This document shows positions 8,801 through 15,697 of a stretch of 64,000 nt of DNA, piece after piece. Under the pieces are notes generated by a model. It was not told where the DNA came from and made no database searches. It was given only the letters and a program-made list of their open reading frames with translations. Location of the stretch: positions 248,001 through 312,000 of the forward strand of contig NZ_WIDQ01000002.1 of NCBI RefSeq assembly GCF_009495745.1. The letters run 5' to 3'. The DNA is from Niveispirillum sp. SYP-B3756. Lineage in GTDB: Bacteria; Pseudomonadota; Alphaproteobacteria; Azospirillales; Azospirillaceae. The position numbers and the translations under genes were made by a program. Within the stretch, counting starts at the first letter, position 1; each line of letters opens with the position of its first letter.

Positions 8801-10350
8801 ATGCCTGCCTGCCCCGCCGCCGCCGTGATATCGGCCAGCCCCGTGGCCGCCATCGGGATACGGCGCGACAGGTTCAGGATATCGTCGCCCATCTGGCGGA
8901 ATTCGGCGGGGCTTTCGAAATCGATCACCTTTTTGACGTCCGCCATGGCGCTTTCAAAGGCGATGGCGGGCTTCGTTGCCATGGAAATGGCGGCGGCGGT
9001 CGCACCAATCTGCACCGCTTGGCGCTGCAAGGTGGCACCAATTTCCATCCGCTTGCCGGCCCGCTCCGCAGCCGTCCCCAACTGGTCCAGTTCTGCCTGT
9101 GCGCGGTCGGCCTGTTGGGCGGTCTGCTGCAATTCGCTGGCCAGCGTCCGCTGTTGGCGGGCAAGGTTGGCCGTATCCACGCCAGCCGCTTGCAGGGCTG
9201 TACGCAGTTCCACCACCCGCTGCCGCTTGCGGTCGGCCTCTGCCGCCGCCCGTGCGGTGGCAGCCCGTGCCTGTTCCAGGGCGGCGGCCTGTTCACTGCT
9301 GCGCGCGGTGCCGGCGGCAACGGCGGCGGCCAGTTCGCTTTCCCGCGCCTTCAGGGCAGCCAAGGCGCTGGCGGCATCTCGCGCTTCTGCCCCGGCCTGA
9401 TCCAGCGCCGCACTTTGTTCGGCCAGCCGCTGGCGCGATTGTGCCAGGGTCGCTGCTACCTGCTGTTCAGCGGTGCGCTTCTTTTCCAGCGCCTCGGTCG
9501 CCCGTGCCAGGGCGGCCCGCGTCTGGTCAAGGTCGCGTCGCTGTTCGCGCGATGGCGGGGCACCCGCCGCAACGGCAGCCGATGCCTGCTGTTCAGCGGT
9601 GCGCTTCTTTTCCAGGGCGTCGGCTGCCTTCCGGGCGGCGTCTGCCGCTTCTGCCAAGGCGGTGGCGGCTTGGTTCTGGGGGATGCGTCCGGCAGCAACG
9701 GCATCAGCAACCTTGCGCTCTGCGGCTTGCCGCCTTTCCAGTGAGGCGGCGGCACGGGCCGTGGCGGTGCGTGCCCGTTCCAGTGCTGCAACCTGTTGCG
9801 CCGTGGCCGGTCCCCCGGCCGCCACGACACTGGCCAAGGCCCGTTCCCGTTCCGCCAACGCAGCAACCTGCGTTTCGGCGGCTTGCCGGGCACTGGCGGC
9901 ACCACGCAGGGCCGCTTCACCCGCTTGCACTTCCGCCGTGGTGCGGGCCTGTGCAGCGGCCAAGGTACGTTCCGCCGCTGCTGCTTCCTTGGCCACATTG
10001 GCGGCCCCTGTCAGGGCTGTACGGGTCTGTTGCAGCGCTTGGGCCTGCTGCCCAACGCTGGCGCGTGTGGCCTCAACCTGCCGGGCAAGGGTGCCCACCT
10101 GTTCAGATGCGGCCCGATATGCCCGCCCGGCGGCCAGCGCATCCTGTCCGGCCCGGCGGTACGTGTCGATTTGCCCCATCTGCTGTTGCAGGCTGGCCGT
10201 GCGGGAAATCGCCTCTTGGCTTTCGCGTTGCGCGCGTTTTGTGGCTTCCCCGATGCGCCCGACCTGCGATACGGTTCGCCCTACGGCGGCGGCCATTGTT
10301 CCGGCGACGGTCGCGCCGATAATGAGCGAAAGCGAAAGGCTACGGTCCAT
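5866..10350 (-). CDS. T: Tail tape measure protein with C-terminal repeat domain
   Basis: A 1494-residue tape measure protein that sets tail length and is ejected with the DNA. Residues ~10-430 are an Ala/Arg/Glu-rich coiled coil with internal duplications (ALEKKRTAEQQ appears twice, 42 residues apart). Residues ~435-720 are the TP901-type core (FESAMADVKKVIDF, ADITAAAGQAGI, ALKTPPEVAATGINALLG). A hydrophobic zone at ~740-1000 contains a tandem 59-residue duplication. Residues ~1093-1440 are nine copies of a 38-residue Pro/Val/Ala-rich unit. The C-terminus EEIHIHIHGATVTDPRQLAD is conserved-looking. The ATG is the mirror of a divergent plus-strand ATG. Confidence 0.92.
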   Translation of the reverse strand: MDRSLSLSLIIGATVAGTMAAAVGRTVSQVGRIGEATKRAQRESQEAISRTASLQQQMGQIDTYRRAGQDALAAGRAYRAASEQVGTLARQVEATRASVGQQAQALQQTRTALTGAANVAKEAAAAERTLAAAQARTTAEVQAGEAALRGAASARQAAETQVAALAERERALASVVAAGGPATAQQVAALERARTATARAAASLERRQAAERKVADAVAAGRIPQNQAATALAEAADAARKAADALEKKRTAEQQASAAVAAGAPPSREQRRDLDQTRAALARATEALEKKRTAEQQVAATLAQSRQRLAEQSAALDQAGAEARDAASALAALKARESELAAAVAAGTARSSEQAAALEQARAATARAAAEADRKRQRVVELRTALQAAGVDTANLARQQRTLASELQQTAQQADRAQAELDQLGTAAERAGKRMEIGATLQRQAVQIGATAAAISMATKPAIAFESAMADVKKVIDFESPAEFRQMGDDILNLSRRIPMAATGLADITAAAGQAGIARKELLRFTEDAAKMGVAFDLTGKEAGAAMTGLRTIFGLTQDGVTGLGDAINHISNNMDARAADILNIENRVGSMGKLFGLTGEQVAALGASFLALKTPPEVAATGINALLGKLATATTQPKEFQKALRGIGLDATDLKAAIGRDAQGALMTFLKAVEGADDKMTVLAELFGAEYADDMAKLVGSLGTYEKSLGLVGDKAKYAGSMQKEFDAKAGTTGNGITLMNNSVFAAAEKIGEALLPMLDVVGAVVAKVADGVAWVAAEMPGLVQALTLGVVGWTAFRTGATVASYASTFFAGGIPAVIARLTGMTAAATASGAANTAASVGLWAQARAAAAASFGWVRLGISMAAAQAPMVGGALLSGITSVGGALLSMARVAIPATIAGLWTQARSLAVTSFGWMRLGTSMVAAQAPMVGGALLSGITSVGSALMSMARVAIPMVIGGIRALTVAVMTNPVGLVVGGIALAAGLLISNWDKVGPFFSGLWDGIGRGAAWVWDGLKTLAGWTPLGLVIRAWEPVATWIGNLWDGIKAKISGVIDWMAGKLAWIGDAWRWVTGGASPAPVPVAANENGAAPVAGQPAPVGATAVPVPAPVGRTVLPLPAPRVNVTAPAGQLIPTVPPVVNVPPAPAPVGATVLPMPAPRVSVTAPAGQLIPAVPPVVNVPPAQAPVGATVLPMPAPRVNVTAPAGQLIPAVPPVVNVPPAPTPFGATVLPLPAPRVSVTAPAGQLIPAVPPVVNVPPAPAPVGATVVPLPAPRVNVAAPAGQLIPAVPPVVNVPPAQAPVGATVAPLPAPRVSVAAPAGQLIPAVPPVVNVSPAPAPVGATVVPLPAPRVSVAAPAGQLIPAVPPVVNVSPAPAPVGATVVPLPAPRVSVTAPAGQPAPAAPSPVVNVPAAPAPVGATVVPVPAPRVNVTAPAGQSVPTGQPVAERRQQAASRIEHREEIHIHIHGATVTDPRQLADMVLAELQRRQRRALND
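6030..7070 (-). repeat. Nine 114-bp tandem repeats inside the tape measure gene
   Basis: In-frame, 114-bp units encode about 38 residues each, with core PAPRV-(S/N)V-(T/A)-APAGQLIPAVPPVVNV. Nine PAPRV cores are countable. For example, the GTTGCCCCAACCGGGGC stretch recurs at exact 114-bp steps (6212, 6326). Copies differ by a few substitutions and the two outermost are the most diverged. Boundaries are approximate. Confidence 0.9.
7480..7833 (-). repeat. 177-bp tandem duplication in the tape measure gene
   Basis: Two adjacent segments (about 7480-7656 and 7657-7833) encode near-identical 59-residue blocks containing AAQAPMVGGALLSGITSVG. The period is 177 bp, measured between the two CATGGA points at 7501 and 7678. 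It is in frame and lies in the hydrophobic part of the tape measure. Confidence 0.85.
10296..10323 (+). promoter_or_regulatory. Candidate promoter for the plus-strand membrane protein
   Basis: TTGTTC (10296-10301) and GATAAT (10318-10323) with a 16-bp spacer, 25 bp before the ATG at 10349. It lies within the 5' coding part of the tape measure gene on the other strand. Recognised by eye only. Confidence 0.35.
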
Positions 10351-10768
10351 GTCTGTTCTTTCCGCTGGAGCGCCAGCGAAGAAGCGCCCCCATAAATTCG
10401 TTCTCGGGCTGACCGCGTTCTTGACGATTGTGATTGCTTTCGCCGTTCCCGGTATTCCCTGGTGGTACTACCCGTTTTTGGGCCTTCTGGCGGGTACGGC
10501 GACAATGATCGTTGTTGTCATCCTGCTATGGATGTTTGGTGTGGGTGGCTTTCTTGTATTTGCCACCACCATCATAGGGGCCATCTGCTGGGTAACGCTC
10601 GGCCCCGTGGCCACCATCGCGTTGACAGCAGGGGCGGGTTATCTGCTGTGGCGTTTCCGCTTCGATATCGCCAAGCGGTTTGGCGTTCAGCCCGCTGCGG
10701 CCAGTTCCGCCGATACTTCTTCCGCCGCCGCATCCAGCCAGGACAGCAATTCCGGCACTTCCATCTGA
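10349..10768 (+). CDS. Small multi-pass membrane protein inside the tail operon (moron candidate)
   Basis: A 139-residue protein on the strand opposite to all neighbouring tail genes. After a basic start (AKKRPHK) come about four hydrophobic segments: FVLGLTAFLTIVIAFAVPGI, YYPFLGLLAGTATMIVVVIL, VGGFLVFATTIIGAICWVTL and VATIALTAGAGYLLW. The tail is soluble and Ser/Ala-rich (residues ~112-139). Between 10351 and 10686 no minus-strand gene competes, so this gene explains the gap. Its ATG overlaps the mirror-image ATG of the tape measure, and its 3' end overlaps the 52-residue tail gene antisense. The family is not recognised; a lysogeny-expressed or exclusion protein is one guess. Confidence 0.6.
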   Translation: MSVLSAGAPAKKRPHKFVLGLTAFLTIVIAFAVPGIPWWYYPFLGLLAGTATMIVVVILLWMFGVGGFLVFATTIIGAICWVTLGPVATIALTAGAGYLLWRFRFDIAKRFGVQPAAASSADTSSAAASSQDSNSGTSI

Positions 10769-10845
10769 CCTATTTCGGCCCATCCCCAGCCGGTGAGACG
10801 GGCGAACCGGACACATAAGCGCCGCAGCTCGCCCGCTGCAATCAT
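10687..10845 (-). CDS. GpE-like small tail protein
   Basis: A 52-residue gene whose ATG overlaps the stop of the preceding tail assembly gene (ATGA). The protein reads MIAAGELRRLCVRFARLTGW, then GWAEIGQMEVPELLSWLDAA, fitting the small GpE-type tail proteins that combine a W-x-P/A-x-E-I/L element with an LLxWxxAAE helix. In P2-like and Mu-like phages such a protein sits between the assembly chaperone and the tape measure, as here. It may act as the second tail assembly chaperone. No frameshift site was identified. Confidence 0.7.
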   Translation of the reverse strand: MIAAGELRRLCVRFARLTGWGWAEIGQMEVPELLSWLDAAAEEVSAELAAAG

Positions 10846-11108
10846 GCCGCCGCGCCCTTGGCCGGCGGCGCCATAAAATCCAGATACGCCCGGTTCAGCC
10901 GCGCATAATCCGCCAGGTCAATGGCGGCGATAACCTCCGGCGGCTGTCCGGAGAGGAAGCTATACAGACGCAGCTCAAATTCCGCCGGGTTGTTGGTACC
11001 TTCCTGGGCGGCCACCTGATCGCGGACCTTGGGCCGACGCATGGTCAGCTTTTCCACGGTACCCATGGGGCCTTCGACCGGGTAATCCAGCGTGATTTCG
11101 ACCGTCAT
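10842..11108 (-). CDS. E: Tail assembly chaperone (gpE/gp41 type)
   Basis: An 88-residue protein matching the phage tail assembly family (P2 E, Mu gp41): MTVEITLDYPVEG, then LTMRRPKVRDQVAAQE and a helical C-terminal half ending MAPPAKGAAA. It is thought to coat the tape measure during tube polymerisation. It is placed between the tube gene and the tape measure, and its stop overlaps the next small gene. Confidence 0.82.
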   Translation of the reverse strand: MTVEITLDYPVEGPMGTVEKLTMRRPKVRDQVAAQEGTNNPAEFELRLYSFLSGQPPEVIAAIDLADYARLNRAYLDFMAPPAKGAAA

Positions 11109-11154
11109 TTTTCAGTTTCCTTGTCTTTGGCTTGTGTTAGGCGGGTGTTGAAAC

Positions 11155-11658
11155 TCAGTAACCCAGTGCGGACCGCAAACCGGCCATCTGATCCACCCCG
11201 CCGATGATCCGGGTGCCGGCTTCAATATCCACGTTCCACACCTCCCGGCCGCCGATGCTCAGCTTGAAGGCACGCACCACCCCCGCCAGCTTGATGGCGG
11301 TCTGGCCGCCGCGCTTGAAGGCGTCGGTTTCCAGCTCATTCAGGGGGCCGCGCATCTGGTACACCACCGCCTCGAAATTGCCGCCCTCCCCCTGGGCCGC
11401 CCGCAGGCTGTAGAGCAGGTTGGGCTTGCCCAGAACCGTGTGCAGTTCCGGGGTGAACTCAGCCACCGTGGCGCTGAATTCCAGCTTTTCCAGGTACCCC
11501 ATATCCAGGGTGACCGTGCCGGACAGGCCGCCGGCCTCCAAATCCTCGGTCTTGATTTTCAGGGCCGGCGGCTTGGCTTCCACCACCTTTCCGGCATAGC
11601 CAATGCCATCAACAAACAAGGAAAAGCCGGCAAAGCTCTTGGGCAGTTGCAGCGACAT
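11155..11658 (-). CDS. FII: Major tail tube protein (P2 FII-like)
   Basis: A 167-residue tube protein (P2 FII has 172). MSLQLPKSFAGFSLFVDGIG and KIKTEDLEAGGLSGTVTLDM are typical of the family. The start at 11658 was chosen because GAGGAG stands 6 bases upstream; an upstream in-frame ATG at 11691 lies inside the end of the sheath gene. The tube forms the inner channel through which DNA passes. Confidence 0.9.
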   Translation of the reverse strand: MSLQLPKSFAGFSLFVDGIGYAGKVVEAKPPALKIKTEDLEAGGLSGTVTLDMGYLEKLEFSATVAEFTPELHTVLGKPNLLYSLRAAQGEGGNFEAVVYQMRGPLNELETDAFKRGGQTAIKLAGVVRAFKLSIGGREVWNVDIEAGTRIIGGVDQMAGLRSALGY

Positions 11659-11668
11659 GCTCGTCTCC

Positions 11669-12844
11669 TCATGCCGCCATATCGGCGACAAGCTCCTGGT
11701 AATAGCCGTTATTGCGATGCGCCCGGATTTTCAGGCTTTCCAGCGGGGCTGGCGGCTCCAGGTCCAGATCGACCGTCAGTTTGCCCGCCATCAACTCAAC
11801 CCCGCTGTTCAGGCTGGGGTCAATCCAGACCTTGCCGCCCAACAGGGCGCCGCGCGTCACCAGGGTGTTGATGTAGGTCTGCACCGTCTCCTGCACATCC
11901 AGCAGCAGTTGGCGGCTGAAGGGGCGTGCCATCGCCCACAGCATGGCGGCTTCGAGGCTTTCGTAGACCATGTCGGCGGTGCGGCGGACCGGCAGGAAGG
12001 ACCATTGCGCGTCCGCGCTGGTGGTGCGGTTACCCCACAGCCGCCAGCCCTCGCGGCGAACAATGACCGCTACCCGCTTTTCGTTCAGCAGATTGGCGGC
12101 ATTGTTGGGGTTGGACAGGTTGAATTCGATGGGCCGGTCGGTGCCGACGATGCCGTTGATGATATGGTTGCTGGGGCTGTACCAGAAGCCATTTTCCCCA
12201 TCAACACGGGCCATCAGCCCCGCCACGCGGGGGCTTGCCGGGCGCGGCACATTGGTGGCAGTGGCCTGATCAAATACCAGCACATGCGGATCAACCACGA
12301 ACAGGCGGGCACTGCCCCAATCACCGGCATAGGTGATGGCAGCGGCATCCGTTGTATTGGGGGCATCAATGACCGCGACGGCCCGCAGCTTGGCAGCCAC
12401 CCCCTGCAAGGCGGCGGCGGCGGGGTTGGCGGTCCCGCCAGCCCGCGCGCTGGTAAAGCCGGGGGCGATCAGGATACGCGGCACCACCCCGGTCACAGAC
12501 CCGGCCAGGGGCAGGGCATGGATACCCGTACCGGCGACTTCGCTGCCGATGATATTGGCCAGCGTCGCCGCCGTATCAGCCCCTTCTGCCACGCGGATCA
12601 CCACCACAAAGGCACCCGCCTGGGAAAAGATACCCTCCACGGCATCCGGCAGCGTGCCGGTGGTGCCCAGGTCGGCCGCCAAGCGGGGATGGCCCGGCAG
12701 CAGCACGGGGGTATCCAGGGGGAATGATGCGGCGCTGGCGCCAGGGGCGGTCCCTACCACCCCGATGACAGCCGACCGCACCGTCTCCACCGGCCGGATA
12801 CCGTCGCTGACTTCTGTGATTTCAATGCCATGGAAGAAAGCCAT
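11669..12844 (-). CDS. FI: Contractile tail sheath protein (P2 FI-like)
   Basis: A 391-residue sheath protein (P2 FI has 396). It begins MAFFHGIEITEVSDGIRPV, has GVVGTAP early and a C-terminal half with DVQETVQTYINTLVTRGALL, typical of sheath proteins. This shows the phage has a contractile, myovirus-type tail. It lies directly upstream of the tube gene with 10 bases between them. Confidence 0.93.
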   Translation of the reverse strand: MAFFHGIEITEVSDGIRPVETVRSAVIGVVGTAPGASAASFPLDTPVLLPGHPRLAADLGTTGTLPDAVEGIFSQAGAFVVVIRVAEGADTAATLANIIGSEVAGTGIHALPLAGSVTGVVPRILIAPGFTSARAGGTANPAAAALQGVAAKLRAVAVIDAPNTTDAAAITYAGDWGSARLFVVDPHVLVFDQATATNVPRPASPRVAGLMARVDGENGFWYSPSNHIINGIVGTDRPIEFNLSNPNNAANLLNEKRVAVIVRREGWRLWGNRTTSADAQWSFLPVRRTADMVYESLEAAMLWAMARPFSRQLLLDVQETVQTYINTLVTRGALLGGKVWIDPSLNSGVELMAGKLTVDLDLEPPAPLESLKIRAHRNNGYYQELVADMAA

Positions 12845-12855
12845 CTAACACCTCC

Positions 12856-13962
12856 TCACAGAATAAAGGCCGGGCGAAAGCCGAAGCCGGTGCCTGTGCG
12901 ACCATTGTTGAAATTCAACGCAAAAAGCCCAGCGCTTCCACCGCTGGACCAATCCCCACCACGGATGGGCAGCCGCTCGCCGTGATTACGGGCCTGGAAA
13001 ATGTCACCGCCCAGCCCGCTGGTGGCCGCAGGGAACAGCCCCAGCGTTTTCAGGATGGCAGGGGGATTTTGGACCCGCGCGGTGTCGGTGGTCACGGCCT
13101 CGAACCCGGTGCTGGTAAAGCCGCCGGCAGTTGCGTCCCCGCTGGCGTTGGAGTTGCCGACGACGGTGCTCAACACGGGTACGCCGACCATGCCCTGCCC
13201 GCCCGGTGCGGAGCTGTCATATTTCAGCGTATTGCTGCTGGCGGGGGGCACCAGCGCGCCGTCGATACTGATCGCCCGCCACAGGGCAGACGTTGCCGAC
13301 TGGTCTTTCCCGCCGTCAGCGCCATCATTGTCGGGCAAGACCTGGAGCTCGCCTGCCACTGTGCGCAAGCCGCCCACCCACTCCCACAGATTGCCGACAA
13401 GATCGGATATGCCTGCCGAAGAGTTGTCATGGCACCACGCAGTTGGGCCGGAGCCGGTGAGGGTGCGGCCGGCGCCGCTGGTGATGCCGGGACTGCCGCC
13501 ATCCGCCCGCCGCCCCGTTTCGTACGGCATGTCAGACGACTTGCCCCAGGAGGTGTTGCCCCTCGGCAAAAAGCCGTTGCGCCAACACCAAAGGGCGACG
13601 GCGGACCATGTGGCATTGGTCATCAGATGCCAGCCAACGCCTTTGGTTGTGCACGCCCCCCGGGCCTGATCAAAGGTCAGGCTGTATGACGGGTCATGGG
13701 AGGGCAGAGACACAGCGGCACCATCATGGACCACCGCCGGGAACTTCCCGACAAAAATTTCGCTTTTGGCGATGCCGTTGACCGTGAAGGCCGGGTGAAA
13801 TCCGGCCCCCAATTTGGGGTCGATATCGGTGAGATTGAAACGCGGCACCACCACCATGATGCTGGGGTACCCCTTTTGGTCGTATAAAACCGTGTTCCGG
13901 CCGCCCGTCGCGGCCTCAACCGACTGGCGCAAGGCGTCGGGTATCGAGATGGTAATCGGCAC
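12856..13962 (-). CDS. Receptor-binding protein with formylglycine-generating-enzyme/C-lectin fold (DGR-target type)
   Basis: A 368-residue protein whose middle (WHLMTNATWSAVALWCWRNG, then GISDLVGNLWEWVGGLR) and end (RGGDWSSGGSAGLFALNFNN, then GFGFRPAFIL) match the C-type-lectin/FGE-sulfatase fold used by phage receptor-binding proteins that are targets of diversity-generating retroelements, such as Mtd. It lies between tail fibre genes and the sheath, where P2 has its fibre genes. No reverse transcriptase, template repeat or Avd gene is visible in the window. It probably binds the host surface. Confidence 0.75.
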   Translation of the reverse strand: MPITISIPDALRQSVEAATGGRNTVLYDQKGYPSIMVVVPRFNLTDIDPKLGAGFHPAFTVNGIAKSEIFVGKFPAVVHDGAAVSLPSHDPSYSLTFDQARGACTTKGVGWHLMTNATWSAVALWCWRNGFLPRGNTSWGKSSDMPYETGRRADGGSPGITSGAGRTLTGSGPTAWCHDNSSAGISDLVGNLWEWVGGLRTVAGELQVLPDNDGADGGKDQSATSALWRAISIDGALVPPASSNTLKYDSSAPGGQGMVGVPVLSTVVGNSNASGDATAGGFTSTGFEAVTTDTARVQNPPAILKTLGLFPAATSGLGGDIFQARNHGERLPIRGGDWSSGGSAGLFALNFNNGRTGTGFGFRPAFIL

Positions 13963-13982
13963 GATCAGACCTCATTTAACGT

Positions 13983-14303
13983 TCACAGAGTGTCAGGCAG
14001 GGCCCATAATTGAAGGCTTACGGCGTCGATGTTGAGCGGCTGCGCCACCATACGGGGGCCATCCTCACCCCATTCTTCGGTGTACCGTCGGGGCGGGACC
14101 TGGATGACGGCAGCATAGGCACCACCCCTCGCCAGCGAGAGGCGACCCCGGGCGACAAACACCGAAATGACCGTTTCCGTGTCCCGCTCAGCCTCGCCCA
14201 GATCGATCGATAGCTGGTGACCTCCACCAGTGCTCAGGGTCAGAACGGCCCCGTCCAGCGCGTGCAGCGGGGGAACGCCAACGGTCATAGGAACGACGTG
14301 CAT
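13983..14303 (-). CDS. Small phage protein of the tail fibre cluster
   Basis: 106 residues, start MHVVPMTVGVPPLHALDGAV with GAGGAGG 5 bases upstream. A beta-rich protein (LTLSTGGGHQLSIDLG, VISVFVARGRLSL) ending LWALPDTL. Family not recognised. It lies between the fibre and the receptor-binding protein, so a fibre accessory or assembly role is plausible but not shown. Confidence 0.65.
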   Translation of the reverse strand: MHVVPMTVGVPPLHALDGAVLTLSTGGGHQLSIDLGEAERDTETVISVFVARGRLSLARGGAYAAVIQVPPRRYTEEWGEDGPRMVAQPLNIDAVSLQLWALPDTL

Positions 14304-14313
14304 CGTCTCCTCC

Positions 14314-15234
14314 TCACTGATAGGACGGGTTGATGATGGTCCAGCGAATACTGATATTGTCAGCACTGCCGGTTGCGGCGATTTTGAAGCCGTTCGGCGC
14401 CTTGTCATAGGCGGTGATCAGACCGACCGCCGCCCGGCCCATGGTGCCTTCCACCTCCAGCTCCACCCCGTAATCTGCTGCCGGCAGCGCCTCCTTCAGG
14501 GCGACGACCGCATAAGGGACGAAATTGGATAACCAGCCATTGTCGGGCTGGATCAGTCGCAGGTCTACCAGGGCGACACCCGTCAAATTATTGGCCGTGT
14601 GGCCAGCGGGAACGTCCAGACGATAAAGCGCCAGTGCGTCATCAGGCACTTCGCCATCAGCAATTTCAAGGCCGTGCCCCACCGACTGCCGCCGCAGCAC
14701 CGCATAATAGGTGCGGGCCACGGGGGTGTCGTTGGTCGGCACGGACAGCGCGTAATCGTCGTCGGGCAGGGACACGGTCAGCCCATCCAGCCGCGCACGC
14801 GATACCCCGCTGCCGACGGTACCCGTCGCAGACAAGTGCAACGCTCTGATATCGGACTTGGTGAGCGCATAGCCAGACAGGACGAATTTATTCTTTATCA
14901 ACACCCGGCCCTGCGCCAGCACCCGACGGCGTATCGCGTCGATGTCGCGTGCATTCGCCCCGGCCATATGCAGGGCAGAAAATACGCCCGCCGCCAACGC
15001 GCTCTGCTGGTCCGGTGAAAAGGCGTCATACTGTGCCAGCCGCTCCGCCAGGGTCGCCTTGCCACCTCGCGCGGCCGCCACTTCATCGGCGGTGCCTTTC
15101 AGGAAGGCCGTCCGGTTCGCCAGCTGCCTGCCTTGAATATTGCTGATCCCGTCCAACCCACCAACGACCGGGTCGGTCATTTCAATCTGGTACACGCCGT
15201 CTTCCCAGCGCGCGATTTCCGGTAGATTTGCCAT
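14314..15234 (-). CDS. Tail fibre / phage tail collar-type protein
   Basis: A 306-residue protein, start MANLPEIARWEDGVYQIEMT chosen over an in-frame start at 15252 that precedes it by 6 codons. The motif DPVVGGLDGISNIQGRQLAN, where a fibre is announced by a G-x-x-G-x-x-N-x-Q-x-x-L-A-N-R pattern, is common in phage fibre N-termini that attach to the baseplate. The rest is beta-rich. Likely the attachment portion of the side fibre. Confidence 0.72.
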   Translation of the reverse strand: MANLPEIARWEDGVYQIEMTDPVVGGLDGISNIQGRQLANRTAFLKGTADEVAAARGGKATLAERLAQYDAFSPDQQSALAAGVFSALHMAGANARDIDAIRRRVLAQGRVLIKNKFVLSGYALTKSDIRALHLSATGTVGSGVSRARLDGLTVSLPDDDYALSVPTNDTPVARTYYAVLRRQSVGHGLEIADGEVPDDALALYRLDVPAGHTANNLTGVALVDLRLIQPDNGWLSNFVPYAVVALKEALPAADYGVELEVEGTMGRAAVGLITAYDKAPNGFKIAATGSADNISIRWTIINPSYQ

Positions 15235-15248
15235 GCTCACCCCTTGTG

Positions 15249-15689
15249 TCAAAAGATGATGGTCCAGGAACCATCCAGGCTGATGTCGTCAGCCTTTTCG
15301 ATGGCCGCCGCCCGCACCTTGCGGGCGAACAGCAGGCCGTCGCTGGTCACCAACCCGAATTCTCGGATAGCCATCCCGTTGGCCTCACCGGTTGAAAGCG
15401 CCCACTCGAACCGCACTTGGCCGCGAGCTGGATAGGTGTGGCCGGACAGGGTCTTGGTGTAAGGACTGGTGAGGCTCTGGTCCGCTGGCGTGGGGGGCAC
15501 CCCGCCGATGCCGAAGCCGATGGCTGTCACCGCCTTGCCGGCACCATCACCGGCGATCAGCCGGGACAGTGCATCTTTGGCAACATCCATGATCATGTTC
15601 GGTTCTTTTTGCTCTTCCACCAGTACCCCACCCCGGCGGATACGCAGGATCAACGCACCTTGTATTGTTGTGTCGTCTTTAAAAAACAT
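15249..15689 (-). CDS. Phage tail-associated protein of unknown function
   Basis: A 146-residue protein (start MFFKDDTTIQGALILRIRRG; an in-frame start four codons upstream overlaps the stop of the gpI gene). Contains NMIMDVAKDALSRLIAGDG, AVTAIGFGIGG and VRFEWALSTGEANGMAIREF, a pattern seen in fibre-cluster proteins of Mu-like phages. No named family is assigned. Placed between gpI and the fibre. Confidence 0.65.
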   Translation of the reverse strand: MFFKDDTTIQGALILRIRRGGVLVEEQKEPNMIMDVAKDALSRLIAGDGAGKAVTAIGFGIGGVPPTPADQSLTSPYTKTLSGHTYPARGQVRFEWALSTGEANGMAIREFGLVTSDGLLFARKVRAAAIEKADDISLDGSWTIIF

Positions 15690-15697
15690 CGCACGCC

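Noticed and set aside
8179-9744. Plus-strand frame of 521 codons in the tape measure region
   Set aside because: Antisense to the tape-measure core and coiled coil; composition is a codon-bias artefact.
10526-10816. 96-codon minus-strand frame upstream of the tape measure
   Set aside because: Out of frame with the convincing 52-residue GpE-like gene that overlaps the assembly gene by ATGA; Gly/Arg/Ser composition without a motif.
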